Shown here: positions 8,278 through 17,612 of the stretch, piece by piece
Layout of the letters: the number at the start of each line of letters is the position of its first letter
Position numbering within the stretch: position 1 is the first letter of the stretch
NCBI RefSeq assembly: GCF_001668575.1
Contig: NZ_LZMD01000046.1
Location: 186,001-250,000 of the forward strand
DNA: 64,000 nt
Source of the DNA: Mycobacterium sp. 1164985.4
Lineage (GTDB): Bacteria; Actinomycetota; Actinomycetes; Mycobacteriales; Mycobacteriaceae
Direction: 5' to 3'
Notes under the pieces: generated by a model
What the model was told of the DNA's origin: nothing
Seen by the model: only the letters and a program-made list of their open reading frames with translations
Database searches by the model: none
Position numbers and translations under genes: made by a program

Positions 8278-9546
8278 TCAACCCGTGTAGGAGACCTGCA
8301 GGTCCTTGACGCCGTTGATCCAGCCCGACCGAAGACGTTGTGGTTCACCAAGTTTGGTGATGTCGGGAATCTGGTCGGCGATCTCGTCGAAGATCAATTT
8401 GATCTCCATGCGGGCCAGGTTCGCGCCGATGCAGTAGTGGGCGCCGTTGCCGCCGAACCCGAGATGGGGGTTGGGGTCACGCAGGATGTCGAACCGGAAG
8501 GGCTGGTCGAACACCTCTTCGTCATAATTGGCCGAGCTGTAGAACAGCCCCACCCGCTGCCCTTCCCGGATGGTGACGCCGCCGAGTTCGGTGTCGGCGA
8601 GCGCTGTCCGCTGGAAGCAGTGCACCGGGGTGGCCCAGCGCACGATCTCGTCGGCGGCGGTTGCCGGCCTGTCGCGCTTGAACAGCTCCCACTGATCCGG
8701 ATTCTCGAAGAAGGCGTTCATGCCGTGGGTCATCGCATTGCGGGTCGTCTCATTCCCGGCGACCGCCAACAGGATGACGAAGAACGCGAACTCCACATCG
8801 TCGAGCGACTCCCCGTCGATATCGGCCTCGATGAGGCGGGTCACGATGTCGTCAGCCGGACAACGACGGCGCTCCTCGGCCATCGTGTAGGCGTACCCCA
8901 TCAGCTCCGCGTTGGCGGCGGTCGGATCGCTGTCGAAGTCGGGGTCGTCGGTGTTCATGATGGCGTTGGTCCAGTGGAACAACTTCTCGCGATCGGCCTC
9001 GGGGACTCCGATGAGATCGGCGATCGCCAAAAGCGGCAGGCGCATCGCGACGTCGTCGACGAAGTTGCCGCTGCCCTTTTCCCTTGCCGCGGCGACGATC
9101 TCACGCGCGGCTGTCGCCAGCCGTTCCTCGAGCGTCGCGATCGCCCGCGGGGTGAACAAGCGCGACACCAGCTTCCGCAACCGGGTGTGCTCCGGCGCAT
9201 CGTGGTTGATCAGCAGCGCCTTGGTGAGCTCGAGCTGTTCGGAGGTGACTCCTTCGGGCAGTCGCATCACCGCACCCTTGCGGTTGGTCGACCACAGCTC
9301 GCCGTTGCGCGAGATCACCTTGATGTCCTCGTGCCGGCTGATCACCCAGTAACCGCCGTCGTCGAAGATCGACTCTGGCTGCTCGTTCCACCACACCGGC
9401 GCGGTCTTGCGCAGCTGGGCGAACTCCGCGACGGGGATCCCGCGCAGCAGCACCTCGGGGTCGGTGAAGTCGTATCCCCGGGGCAGGCGCATCGCGTCTT
9501 GGGGACCGGCACCGTCGGGTCCGAACGGGCATGTGGCCTGGCTCAT
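8278..9546 (-). CDS. CYP125-family cytochrome P450 (steroid C26/27 hydroxylase type)
   Basis: 422 residues. The protein resembles mycobacterial CYP125A1 throughout: PRGYDFTDPEVLLRGIPVAEFAQLRKTAPVWWNEQ, the I-helix AVAGNETTRN, ADEIVRWATPVxxFQRTAL, and the haem loop FGGNGAHYCIG with cysteine at about residue 372. CYP125 enzymes oxidise the terminal side-chain carbon of cholest-4-en-3-one. This copy is outside the cholesterol regulon and has its own TetR, so it is likely a paralogue with a different steroid or lipid substrate. I chose the ATG at 9546, which has a -10-like TATGGT seven bases upstream; an in-frame alternative at 9573 would add nine residues. Confidence 0.85.
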   Translation of the reverse strand: MSQATCPFGPDGAGPQDAMRLPRGYDFTDPEVLLRGIPVAEFAQLRKTAPVWWNEQPESIFDDGGYWVISRHEDIKVISRNGELWSTNRKGAVMRLPEGVTSEQLELTKALLINHDAPEHTRLRKLVSRLFTPRAIATLEERLATAAREIVAAAREKGSGNFVDDVAMRLPLLAIADLIGVPEADREKLFHWTNAIMNTDDPDFDSDPTAANAELMGYAYTMAEERRRCPADDIVTRLIEADIDGESLDDVEFAFFVILLAVAGNETTRNAMTHGMNAFFENPDQWELFKRDRPATAADEIVRWATPVHCFQRTALADTELGGVTIREGQRVGLFYSSANYDEEVFDQPFRFDILRDPNPHLGFGGNGAHYCIGANLARMEIKLIFDEIADQIPDITKLGEPQRLRSGWINGVKDLQVSYTG

Positions 9547-9581
9547 ACACTCGACCATACAATGTCGTGTCAAGTGTATGG
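9544..9581 (-). promoter_or_regulatory. Leaderless promoter and overlapping inverted repeat for the CYP125-type operon
   Basis: On the minus strand TATGGT (9559-9554) stands seven bases before the ATG. Two overlapping dyads cover the promoter: CCATACA (9555-9561) with TGTATGG (9575-9581), and CATACACT (9544-9551) with AGTGTATG (9573-9580). The left CCATACA arm overlaps the -10 and the right arm falls where a -35 would be. The downstream TetR protein is the obvious candidate ligand. Confidence 0.5.
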
Positions 9582-9647
9582 CCTAACTATCGCCGCGGTC
9601 AGCGGGCGGGCGATGCGTCGTCGTCGAACCGAGATCGGCTGTGCAGT

Positions 9648-9653
9648 TAGGGT
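9648..9653 (+). promoter_or_regulatory. -10 element of purD (leaderless)
   Basis: TAGGGT eight bases before the GTG start, too close for a 5' untranslated region; transcription would begin at or within a base or two of the start codon. No strong -35 is seen. Confidence 0.5.
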
Positions 9654-9661
9654 GAGCAGTT

Positions 9662-10930
9662 GTGCGAGTCCTGGTAATCGGATCCGGTGCCCGTGAACAT
9701 GCGTTGCTGCTGGCGCTGCGGCGTGACCCCGAGGTCGAGAGTCTGGCGATCGCGCCGGGCAATGCGGGTACCGCCGGGATCGCCGACCAGTACGACGTCG
9801 ACATCACCTCCGGGGAGGCGGTCGCCGACCTGGCGCGCAAGCTCGAGTCCGACCTCGTTGTCGTCGGACCGGAGGTGCCGTTGGTGCTCGGTGTCGCCGA
9901 CGCGGTGCGCAGCGCCGAGATCGCCTGTTTCGGGCCGACGAAGGATGCGGCCCGCATCGAGGGTTCGAAGTCGTTCGCCAAGGACGTGATGACGGCCGCC
10001 GGTGTGCGCACCGCTAGAAGCGAGGTCGTCGACAACCCCGCACGCCTGGATGCCGCGCTCGACCGGTTCGGCCCGCCCGGCGGTGAATCCGCGTGGGTAG
10101 TCAAGGACGACGGTCTGGCCGCGGGCAAGGGTGTGGTGGTGACCACCGACCGTGACGCCGCGCGTTCGCATGCCGCGGGCCTGCTCGACGCGGGACATCC
10201 CGTGCTGCTCGAGTCGTTCCTCGACGGACCCGAGGTGTCGCTGTTCTGCGTCGTCGACGGCGAGACCGTGGTGCCTCTGTTACCGGCTCAGGACTTCAAG
10301 CGGGTCGGTGACAACGACACGGGCCCCAACACCGGAGGGATGGGCGCCTACGCGCCACTGCCGTGGCTGCCCGACGGCGTCGTAACCCAGATCGTCGACG
10401 ATGTGGTGAAACCCGTTGCCGCCGAACTCGTTGCGCGCGGCAGCTCGTTCTCGGGACTGCTGTACGTCGGGCTGGCGATCACATCGCAGGGGCCGGCGGT
10501 GGTCGAATTCAACTGCCGCTTCGGCGATCCGGAGACGCAGTCGGTGCTGGCTCTGCTGGAGACCCCGTTGGGACGGCTGCTGTATGCGGCCGCAACCGGC
10601 CGCCTCGCCGACGAGCCCGCGCTGCAGTGGCGCGACGGCGCCGCGGTGACCGTCGTACTGGCGGCGGAGAACTATCCGGGTCGTCCACGGGTCGGCGACG
10701 TGATCACCGGGTCCGAGGCCGACGGCGTCTTGCACGCAGGGACCAGTCGTCGCGACGACGGTGCCGTGGTCTCATCGGGCGGACGTGTGCTGTCCATCGT
10801 GGGCGCCGGCGCCGACCTGTCGGCGGCGCGCGACGCCGCGTATGCGTTGATCAAGTCGATTCGGCTGCCGGGCAGTCACTTTCGCAGTGACATCGCCCTG
10901 GCCGCGGCGGAAGGTCGCATCGCCCTCTAA
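9662..10930 (+). CDS. purD: Phosphoribosylamine-glycine ligase (GAR synthetase)
   Basis: Cytoplasmic enzyme of 422 residues, the usual actinobacterial length. It makes glycinamide ribonucleotide from phosphoribosylamine, glycine and ATP, the second step of purine synthesis. Visible elements are the N-terminal GSGAREHAL, the ATP-grasp domain with [11 protein letters not shown], the conserved NTGGMGAY, and [12 protein letters not shown] for metal binding. Its stop overlaps the stop of the convergent esterase by four bases. It is not in an operon with other pur genes. Confidence 0.97.
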   Translation: MRVLVIGSGAREHALLLALRRDPEVESLAIAPGNAGTAGIADQYDVDITSGEAVADLARKLESDLVVVGPEVPLVLGVADAVRSAEIACFGPTKDAARIEGSKSFAKDVMTAAGVRTARSEVVDNPARLDAALDRFGPPGGESAWVVKDDGLAAGKGVVVTTDRDAARSHAAGLLDAGHPVLLESFLDGPEVSLFCVVDGETVVPLLPAQDFKRVGDNDTGPNTGGMGAYAPLPWLPDGVVTQIVDDVVKPVAAELVARGSSFSGLLYVGLAITSQGPAVVEFNCRFGDPETQSVLALLETPLGRLLYAAATGRLADEPALQWRDGAAVTVVLAAENYPGRPRVGDVITGSEADGVLHAGTSRRDDGAVVSSGGRVLSIVGAGADLSAARDAAYALIKSIRLPGSHFRSDIALAAAEGRIAL

Positions 10931-11748
10931 GCGGTCAGCAGCGGTGCCAGCCAGGCCAGCTCGCCGGGCAGCTGCGAGCTCCAGAAGCCGGCGTCGTGCC
11001 CACCGGGCGAAAACCCGCCTGCGGGCGGATTCGGCAGCTGCGCGATGAACTCTTTCGTCGCCGAATAGAACGGATCGCCGGTCCCGCAATCGATCCGGAT
11101 CGGAATCGATCCCAGCGCGGGGAGCCCCCAGACACTGTTGGCCGCATAGTCTTCCGCGCTGTCGAATGCACCGGGCGCGGCGGCGCCGGAGGACGTCCAC
11201 AGCGCCGGGCTGACCGCGCAGATCGCGGCTGTGCGGGCGGGCCCGAGCCGCGCGCCGAGCAGCAGCGCCCCGTAGCCGCCCATCGACCAGCCGAGGAAAC
11301 CGACGCGCGAGGTGTCCAGGCCCTGCGAACCCAGCAACGGGATCAGCTCGTCGAGCACCATCGCGCCGGAGTCCTCGCCGTCGGCCCGCTTGTGCCAGTA
11401 ACTTCCGCCGCCGTCGACCGCGACGACAGCGAAGGGCGGCAGGCCCGCGGACACGGCCTCGGCCAGCCCCTGTTCCACACCGCCGGCCATCACACCCGCG
11501 GCGTCCTGCCCCTTGCCGTGCAGGGCGATGACCGGACGCAGCGGCGTGCTCTGCCCCGGCGGCCGCGCGATCGCCCAGTTGGTCGTCTGCCCTCCGCGTG
11601 CCGCGGAGACGAACGACCCGTCGACGTAAGTGGGTGCCGCGGGCGCGGCGGGAACCGCGGGTGCCATCCGCAGCGCTGCCGCACCGGCCGCCGCGCCGAC
11701 ACCGAGGCGCAGAAGCGATCGGCGACTCAGCTCGGGCATGGCGGCCAT
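10927..11748 (-). CDS. Exported alpha/beta-hydrolase (esterase), Tat-type signal
   Basis: 273 residues, corresponding to the Rv0774c position. The N-terminus carries a twin-arginine motif (SRRSLLRLG) followed by a hydrophobic Ala-rich stretch and a Pro/Ala cleavage region, so it is probably exported by Tat. The mature part is an alpha/beta-hydrolase of the esterase D/antigen-85-like type, with HGKGQD for the oxyanion region, nucleophile Ser155 in GWSMGG, and a late GGHDAGFW that supplies the His. ATG at 11739 is an alternative start. It is convergent with purD, sharing four bases at the stops, and divergent from a TetR gene that may control it. Confidence 0.85.
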   Translation of the reverse strand: MAAMPELSRRSLLRLGVGAAAGAAALRMAPAVPAAPAAPTYVDGSFVSAARGGQTTNWAIARPPGQSTPLRPVIALHGKGQDAAGVMAGGVEQGLAEAVSAGLPPFAVVAVDGGGSYWHKRADGEDSGAMVLDELIPLLGSQGLDTSRVGFLGWSMGGYGALLLGARLGPARTAAICAVSPALWTSSGAAAPGAFDSAEDYAANSVWGLPALGSIPIRIDCGTGDPFYSATKEFIAQLPNPPAGGFSPGGHDAGFWSSQLPGELAWLAPLLTA

Positions 11749-11876
11749 GATGCCATCGGCGCTTCATCACCGCCGAGCGGCGGTCGCCCGTCGCACCAGA
11801 AACGCCAGCCCCGACTTCGTGAGTAAAGCCTGACGATTAGCCGAAAGCGCGATGGGAGGGCCGCCCGACTGGCAGC

Positions 11877-12506
11877 ATGCTAAAGGTGACGGCAGCGGTC
11901 ACTCCCAAGGGAGAGCGTCGACGATTTGCGCTGGTCAGCGCTGCCGCCGATCTGCTGTGCGAGGGCGGCTTCGACGCGGTCCGGCATCGCGCCGTGGCGC
12001 GCCGCGCCGGCCTCCCGCTGGCGTCGACGACGTACTACTTCTCCTCGCTGGACGATCTGATCGCCAAGGCCGTCGAATACGTCGGTGAGCGCGAGGCCGA
12101 GCAATTGCGCGCCAGGGTTGCGATGCTCTCGCGGCGCCGGCGGGGCGCGGAATCGACCGCCGACATCTTGGTCGATCTGTTGGTCGACGATGTGGCGGGG
12201 CAGCGGGTCAGCGAGCAGTTGATCTCGCGCTACGAGAGGTACATCGCGTGCGCGCGCCACCCGGGACTGCGCGAGATCCAACGGCGGATCATGCGACAGC
12301 GCACCGACGCGGTGATCGAGGTCATCGAACGTTCGGGTCGCTCGGTGCGGGCCGAGTACCTCACCGCGTTGGTCAACGCCGTCGACGGTGCGGTGGTGGC
12401 TGCGCTCGTCGCCGAGGGCGACGGCCCTCGCGCAACAGCACGCGCGACCTTGATCGACGTGATAGACGTGTTGGCACCAATCGATGAGCGAGTGGCGCAG
12501 GTGTAA
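11877..12506 (+). CDS. TetR-family transcriptional regulator
   Basis: 209 residues (Rv0775-like). The helix-turn-helix is at about residues 30-70 (FDAVRHRAVARRAGLPLASTTYYFSSLDDLI), with an all-helical C-terminal domain containing ISRYERYIACARHPGLREI. GGAGG lies about 20 bases before the ATG. It is divergent from the exported esterase and precedes an amino acid permease, from which it is separated by the 32-bp tandem repeat. Confidence 0.88.
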   Translation: MLKVTAAVTPKGERRRFALVSAAADLLCEGGFDAVRHRAVARRAGLPLASTTYYFSSLDDLIAKAVEYVGEREAEQLRARVAMLSRRRRGAESTADILVDLLVDDVAGQRVSEQLISRYERYIACARHPGLREIQRRIMRQRTDAVIEVIERSGRSVRAEYLTALVNAVDGAVVAALVAEGDGPRATARATLIDVIDVLAPIDERVAQV

Positions 12507-12518
12507 GTGCCACCAGGA

Positions 12519-12612
12519 GGGCACCGATGAGCGCTTGCGCGAAGAGCAAAGGGCACCGATGAGCGCTTGCGCGAAGAGCAAAGGGCACCGATGAGCGCTT
12601 GCGCGAAGAGCA
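12519..12612. repeat. 32-bp tandem direct repeat, 2.9 copies
   Basis: Copies at 12519-12550 and 12551-12582 are identical over 32 bases; the third, 12583-12612, matches 30 bases and then runs into the permease start. The unit begins GGGCACCGATGAGCGC. Because 32 is not a multiple of three, each copy shifts frame, which is exactly what lets each internal ATG-to-TGA mini-ORF end in an ATGA overlap with the next. The layout resembles mycobacterial interspersed repetitive units (MIRUs). Confidence 0.85.
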
Positions 12613-12620
12613 GACGATGA
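12527..12620 (+). other. Three ATGA-coupled mini-ORFs leading into the permease
   Basis: Within the tandem repeat are three consecutive short frames: MSACAKSKGHR (12527-12562), the same again (12559-12594), and MSACAKSRR (12591-12620). Each stop overlaps the next start as ATGA, and the last overlaps the permease ATG at 12617. A ribosome could pass from frame to frame by termination-reinitiation. Whether the peptides are made is unknown. Confidence 0.55.
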
Positions 12621-14038
12621 TGAGTACGCCGACGGACAAGCAGCCAGAGCTTCGGCGGGTCATGGGTCCGGGGTTGTTGCTGCTGTTCATCGTCGGCGAC
12701 ATCCTCGGCACCGGTGTCTACGCGCTGACGGGCCAGGTCGCCGGCGAGGTGGGCGGCGCGGCATGGTTGCCGTTCCTTCTCGCATTCGCCATCGCCACCA
12801 TCACGGCGTTCTCGTATCTGGAACTCGTCACCAAATACCCGCAGGCGGCCGGGGCTGCGCTGTACGCGCACAAGGCTTTCGGGATCCAGTTCTTCACCTT
12901 CCTCGTCGCCTTCGTGGTGATGTGCTCCGGCATCACGTCGGCGTCGACCGCGTCGCAAGCGTTCGCCGCCAACATGATCAAGGGTCTCGGCCTGGACTGG
13001 GGCAAGGCGGGTGTCGCCGTCATCGCGCTGCTGTTCATGGCCGTCTTGGCCGCGATCAACCTGCGCGGTGTGAGCGAGAGCGTCAAGCTCAACGTCGGCC
13101 TGACCATCATCGAGATCACCGGCCTGCTGCTGGTGATCTTCGTCGGTTTATGGGCATTGACCCAGGGCGGTGACCACGACTTCTCCCGCATCGTGATGTT
13201 CGAAAGTGGTGAGGAGCGAAGCACATTCGTCGCGATCACCGCGGCGACGTCGCTCGCCTTCTTCGCCATGGTCGGCTTCGAGGACTCGGTCAACATGGCC
13301 GAGGAGACCAAGGACCCGGTCCGGATCTTCCCGAAGGTGTTGTTGACCGGGCTGAGCATCGCCGGACTCGTCTACATCCTGGTGTCGATCATCGCGGTGG
13401 CCCTGGTGCCGATCGGCGAGCTCAAGGCCAGCAGCACCCCGTTGGTGAGCGTGGTGGAGGCCGCGGCACCGGGGCTGCCGATCGATGAGCTATTCCCGTT
13501 CATCACGATGTTCGCGGTATCCAACACCGCGCTGATCAACATGCTGATGGCCAGCCGGCTGATCTACGGCATGGCTCGGCAACGGGTGCTGCCGCCGGTT
13601 CTCGGCTCGGTGCACCGAACCCGCCACACCCCCTGGGTGGCAATCATTTTCACGACCGTGATCGCGTTCGGTCTGATCTTCTACGTGTCGGCCTTCGCGA
13701 GCAGCAAGGCGGTGTCGGTTCTCGGCGGCACCACGTCGCTTCTGCTGTTGGCGGTGTTCGCGATGGTCAACGTGGCGGTGCTGGTGCTGCGTCGCGACGT
13801 TCAGAAGGACGGTGCGCATTTCCGGACGCCCACGTTGCTACCCATTCTCGGTTTCATCACATCGCTGTATCTGGTGACACCGCTGTCGGGCCGCCCGGGA
13901 ACGCAGTATCTGCTCGCCGGAATCCTGATCGTGATCGGCATCGTGCTGTTCCTCGTCACCATGGTGATCAACAAGCGACTCGGCATCACCGACGCCGGGA
14001 TCACCGATCCGACTCAGCTGGCTCAGACGCCGGACTGA
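12617..14038 (+). CDS. APC-family amino acid permease
   Basis: 473-residue integral membrane protein with about 12 hydrophobic segments, an amino acid/polyamine/organocation-superfamily secondary transporter. The first helix has the family's unwound glycine motif (GDILGTGVYALTG), and GFEDSVNMAEETKDP after helix 6 is the conserved loop of cationic/neutral amino acid permeases. The start is ATG 12617 (or the adjacent ATG 12620), coupled to the last mini-ORF of the repeat. It abuts the convergent DUF429 gene with no spacer. Substrate is not predictable. Confidence 0.88.
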   Translation: MMSTPTDKQPELRRVMGPGLLLLFIVGDILGTGVYALTGQVAGEVGGAAWLPFLLAFAIATITAFSYLELVTKYPQAAGAALYAHKAFGIQFFTFLVAFVVMCSGITSASTASQAFAANMIKGLGLDWGKAGVAVIALLFMAVLAAINLRGVSESVKLNVGLTIIEITGLLLVIFVGLWALTQGGDHDFSRIVMFESGEERSTFVAITAATSLAFFAMVGFEDSVNMAEETKDPVRIFPKVLLTGLSIAGLVYILVSIIAVALVPIGELKASSTPLVSVVEAAAPGLPIDELFPFITMFAVSNTALINMLMASRLIYGMARQRVLPPVLGSVHRTRHTPWVAIIFTTVIAFGLIFYVSAFASSKAVSVLGGTTSLLLLAVFAMVNVAVLVLRRDVQKDGAHFRTPTLLPILGFITSLYLVTPLSGRPGTQYLLAGILIVIGIVLFLVTMVINKRLGITDAGITDPTQLAQTPD

Positions 14039-14902
14039 CTAGCCGCCCAACTGTCGGCGTATCTCGGTGAGTTCGCGTTGCGCCCGCTCGATCAGAAGCT
14101 GAACCTGCTCCAGGCGCGGCAGCACGTCGCCGGGCCCGGGGGCCGACACCGGGCGACCGCGAGGGGCGGGCGTCAGCCCGGGTGGCAACGCGGGTGTGAC
14201 GATGTAGCCGTCGTCGCGGTCGCCGTAGATCATGACGTCCTCGCGTCGCCGTTCGAAGTACAGCGCGACGTACGCGCAGAGCACGGCGTCGACGGGATCC
14301 TCGCAGGCGTTGAGCTGGAAGGCCCGGGCACCGGCTTCGATCCGCTTGCGGAGTTCGAGCCACGCCGGACTGCTCCGGACGCGAAGTCGCGGGTTGGCGT
14401 CGTTCAACCCCTCGATCAGCTCCACCATCTTGAGCAGTTCGTCCTTGCGTTTGACGACATCCTTTGCCCGCCGCTTGTACTTGAGCGTCTTGCCGAGTTT
14501 GAACAGCGCAATCGTCGCGGCATGCGGGTAGACCTCGATCGCGCGGCGGTCGGCGCGTGACTGCGGGTCGGTGTCCAGGTACAGCCGCTCGCAGAGGACC
14601 TCGGCGCGGGGCGGGTCGAAGAGCGGGTTACCGGTGTTCGCGGGCTGCGCGGTCGCCTCGAACGGCGCGAAATCCCGGTTGTACAGCGTCTCCCCGAGCC
14701 GGTAACCGGTCGGATTCCTGACGATGAGCGGTGCGTCGATGGCGACGACGCAGGGGCCGTCGACATACGGCGCGACGGCCGCCGCGATATCGTCGTCGCT
14801 GACCGCCGTGCCGACCTGCACGAGCCGTCCGTCGCCGTCCAGAACGGCCACACCGGTTTGGTTTCCTTCCGCCCAGGCGAGATCGAGCCCAACGAAGTAC
14901 AT
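14039..14902 (-). CDS. DUF429 family protein
   Basis: 287 residues (Rv0776c position). It starts with FVGLDLAWAEGNQTGVAVLDGDG, the DUF429 signature of an RNase H/actin-like fold with an acidic residue on the first strand. AIDAPLI, the ERxYLDTDPQ region and NACEDPVDAVLCAYVA follow, all typical acidic positions of that fold. The C-terminus is Pro/Gly-rich and then helical (LLIERAQRELTEIRRQL). I chose the ATG at 14902, matching the conserved N-terminus; the frame stays open further upstream but would overlap purB. A nuclease-like role is suggested by fold only. Confidence 0.8.
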   Translation of the reverse strand: MYFVGLDLAWAEGNQTGVAVLDGDGRLVQVGTAVSDDDIAAAVAPYVDGPCVVAIDAPLIVRNPTGYRLGETLYNRDFAPFEATAQPANTGNPLFDPPRAEVLCERLYLDTDPQSRADRRAIEVYPHAATIALFKLGKTLKYKRRAKDVVKRKDELLKMVELIEGLNDANPRLRVRSSPAWLELRKRIEAGARAFQLNACEDPVDAVLCAYVALYFERRREDVMIYGDRDDGYIVTPALPPGLTPAPRGRPVSAPGPGDVLPRLEQVQLLIERAQRELTEIRRQLGG

Positions 14903-14928
14903 GGGACCAGCCTGCACTACCCGAGTCG

Positions 14929-14934
14929 TAAGCT
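14929..14934 (+). promoter_or_regulatory. -10 element of purB (leaderless)
   Basis: TAAGCT ends eight bases before the GTG at 14943. The spacing fits a leaderless transcript and supports 14943 over the in-frame GTG at 14937. Confidence 0.5.
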
Positions 14935-14942
14935 GAGTGTTT

Positions 14943-16361
14943 GTGACGATCCCCAACGTGCTGGCCACTCGGTACGCCAGCGAGGAAATGGTGGCGATCT
15001 GGTCACCGGAAGCCAAGGTCATCGCGGAGCGCAGGCTCTGGCTGGCGGTACTGCGCGCCCAGGCGGAACTAGGGGTCGACGTGCCCGCCGGAGTGGTCGA
15101 CGACTACGAGCGGGTGCTCGAACAGGTCGACCTCGAGTCGATCGCGGCACGGGAACGCGTGCTGCGCCACGACGTCAAGGCGCGCATCGAGGAGTTCAAC
15201 GCCCTGGCGGGCCACGAACACGTCCACAAGGGTATGACCAGTCGCGACCTGACCGAGAACGTCGAACAGCTGCAGATCCGGCGCTCGCTCGAACTCGTGC
15301 ACTCCCATGCGGTGGCGGTGGTGGCCCGGCTCGCCGAACGCGCGGTGCTGTATCGCGACCTGGTGATGGCCGGCCGCAGCCACAACGTCGCGGCGCAGGC
15401 CACCACGCTGGGTAAGCGGTTCGCCTCGGCGGCCGAAGAGCTGTTGATCGCGCTGCAGCGGCTGCGCTCGTTGATCGACCGTTACCCGCTGCGCGGTGTC
15501 AAGGGCCCGATGGGCACCGCTCAGGACATGCTGGACCTGTTCGGCGGCGACGCGTCGCGGCTGGCCGAGCTCGAGCGTCGGGTCGCCGAATTCCTGGGTT
15601 TCACCGAGATTTTCACCAGCGTGGGGCAGGTGTATCCGCGCTCGCTGGACCACGACGTCGTCTCCGCGCTGGTGCAGGTCGGCGCGGGTCCGTCGTCGCT
15701 GGCACACACCATCCGGCTGATGGCCGGCCACGAACTGGTCACCGAGGGCTTCGCACCCGGACAGGTGGGCTCGTCCGCGATGCCGCACAAGATGAACACC
15801 CGCTCGTGTGAGCGGGTGAACGGGCTGCAGGTGGTGCTGCGCGGCTACGGCTCGATGGCCGCCGAACTCGCTGGCGCGCAATGGAACGAGGGCGACGTGT
15901 TCTGTTCGGTGGTGCGCCGCGTCGCGCTGCCGGACGCGTTCTTCGCCGTCGACGGGCAGATCGAGACGTTCCTGACCGTGCTCGACGAGTTCGGCGCCTA
16001 CCCCGCGGTGATCCAGCGCGAGCTCGACCGCTACCTGCCCTTCCTGGCGACGACGCGAATCCTGATCGCCGCGGTCCGAGCCGGGGTGGGCCGAGAGACC
16101 GCGCACGAGTTGATCAAGGAACACGCCGTCGCGGTGGCGTTGGCGATGCGCGAAAAGGGCCAGGAGCCCGACCTTCTGGACAGGTTGGCGGGCGATTCCC
16201 GGCTGCCGCTGGACCGGCCCGCGCTCGATGCGGCGCTCGCCGACAAGCAGGCTTTCACCGGCGCGGCAGGCGACCAGGTGGACCGCGTGGTCGAAGCGGT
16301 CGACGAGTTGGTGAGCCGCTATCCCGAAGCGGCCAAATACACTTCGGGTGCCATCTTGTGA
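14943..16361 (+). CDS. purB: Adenylosuccinate lyase
   Basis: 472 residues, equal to M. tuberculosis PurB. It splits SAICAR to AICAR and adenylosuccinate to AMP, releasing fumarate. Fumarase/ASL-superfamily features seen: [18 protein letters not shown], and the flexible signature loop [10 protein letters not shown] with the catalytic serine pair. [13 protein letters not shown] carries the conserved substrate-binding residues. The GTG at 14943 gives an N-terminus of [13 protein letters not shown]. The stop overlaps the cyp126 GTG start (GTGA), so the P450 is cotranscribed. Confidence 0.97.
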   Translation: MTIPNVLATRYASEEMVAIWSPEAKVIAERRLWLAVLRAQAELGVDVPAGVVDDYERVLEQVDLESIAARERVLRHDVKARIEEFNALAGHEHVHKGMTSRDLTENVEQLQIRRSLELVHSHAVAVVARLAERAVLYRDLVMAGRSHNVAAQATTLGKRFASAAEELLIALQRLRSLIDRYPLRGVKGPMGTAQDMLDLFGGDASRLAELERRVAEFLGFTEIFTSVGQVYPRSLDHDVVSALVQVGAGPSSLAHTIRLMAGHELVTEGFAPGQVGSSAMPHKMNTRSCERVNGLQVVLRGYGSMAAELAGAQWNEGDVFCSVVRRVALPDAFFAVDGQIETFLTVLDEFGAYPAVIQRELDRYLPFLATTRILIAAVRAGVGRETAHELIKEHAVAVALAMREKGQEPDLLDRLAGDSRLPLDRPALDAALADKQAFTGAAGDQVDRVVEAVDELVSRYPEAAKYTSGAIL

Positions 16362-17602
16362 CGCTGGCCGGGATCGACTTCACCGATCTGGACAACTTCG
16401 CGAACGGGTTTCCGCACGAACTGTTCGCGCTGCATCGGCGCGAGGCTCCGGTGTACTGGCATGAGCCGACCGAGCACACGCCCGACGGTGAGGGGTTCTG
16501 GTCCGTGGCCACCTACGCCGAAACGCTTGCGGTGTTTCGTGATCCGGAGATCTTCTCATCTGTGACGGGTGGACCCCGGCCCTACGGTGGCACGCTGCTG
16601 CAGGACCTGGCGATCGCGGGTCAGGTGCTGAACATGATGGACGACCCACGACATTCGCAGATCCGCCGCTTGGTCAGTTCGGGCCTCACACCGCGGATGA
16701 TTCGCCGGGTGGAGGATGATCTGCGCGCGCGTGCGCGGCGGTTGTTGGATGCCGTCGAACCCGGGGTGCCCTTCGATTTCCTGGTCGACGTGGCGGCCGA
16801 GCTACCGATGCAGATGATCTGCATCCTGTTGGGAGTTCCGGAGTCCGAACGGCATTGGCTGTTTCAGGCGATCGAGCCGCAGTTCGACTTCGGCGGTTCG
16901 CGGAAGGCCTCGGTTGGCCAGCTCACCGAGGAAGAGGCCGGTTCGCGAATGTATGCCTATGGTCAGGAGTTGATCGCGGCGAAACGCGCGTCGCCGACCG
17001 ACGACATGTTGTCGGTGGTCGCGAACGCGTGCATGGATGACACCGTGGACGACGGTGCGCTCGCTCCGCCCGTCCTTTCGGAAATGGAGCTCTACCTGTT
17101 CTTCAGTTTGTTGTTCAGCGCGGGCGCGGAGACGACGCGCAACGCGGTCGCCGGCGGGCTGCTCGCATTGATCGAGAACCCGGATTCGCTGAGGGCTCTG
17201 CGCGACGATCTGACGTCGCTACCATCGGCGGTCGAGGAGATGGTGCGCTGGTCGTCGCCGTCACCGTCCAAGCGGCGCACCGCAACTCGGGACGTGACGC
17301 TGGGGGGATGTCAGATCGAGACCGGTCAGAAAGTGCAGATCTGGGAGGGTTCGGCCAACCGCGACGAGGCCGTGTTCGCCGACGCCGACGTGTTCGACAT
17401 CGCCCGCAAACCGAATCCGCACCTCGGCTTCGGCCAGGGTGTGCACTACTGCCTCGGGGCCAACCTGGCGCGGCTCGAACTGCGTGTGCTGTTCGAGGAG
17501 CTGCTGACGCGGTTCTCCGATGCCCGGCTCGTCAAGCCCGTCGAATGGACGCGCAGTAACCGGCACACCGGCATCCGGCATCTCGTCGTCGAGCTGCGGT
17601 GA
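16358..17602 (+). CDS. cyp126: Cytochrome P450 CYP126 family
   Basis: 414 residues, the same as M. tuberculosis CYP126 (Rv0778). I-helix SAGAETTRN, ExxR in [10 protein letters not shown], haem loop [10 protein letters not shown] with cysteine at residue 365. The GTG start overlaps the purB stop. The coupling of a P450 to purB is conserved in mycobacteria; the natural substrate of CYP126 is not established. Confidence 0.93.
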   Translation: MTLAGIDFTDLDNFANGFPHELFALHRREAPVYWHEPTEHTPDGEGFWSVATYAETLAVFRDPEIFSSVTGGPRPYGGTLLQDLAIAGQVLNMMDDPRHSQIRRLVSSGLTPRMIRRVEDDLRARARRLLDAVEPGVPFDFLVDVAAELPMQMICILLGVPESERHWLFQAIEPQFDFGGSRKASVGQLTEEEAGSRMYAYGQELIAAKRASPTDDMLSVVANACMDDTVDDGALAPPVLSEMELYLFFSLLFSAGAETTRNAVAGGLLALIENPDSLRALRDDLTSLPSAVEEMVRWSSPSPSKRRTATRDVTLGGCQIETGQKVQIWEGSANRDEAVFADADVFDIARKPNPHLGFGQGVHYCLGANLARLELRVLFEELLTRFSDARLVKPVEWTRSNRHTGIRHLVVELR

Positions 17603-17612
17603 GCGGCGGGCG

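Noticed and set aside
9560..9575. TTGACA as a -35 for the CYP125-type gene
   Set aside because: It is only eight bases from TATGGT, so it cannot pair with it as a sigma-70 promoter; the dyad symmetry is the better explanation.
12519..12612. The tandem repeat as a CRISPR array
   Set aside because: There are no variable spacers: the copies are contiguous, identical and 32 bases apart, and no cas genes are present.
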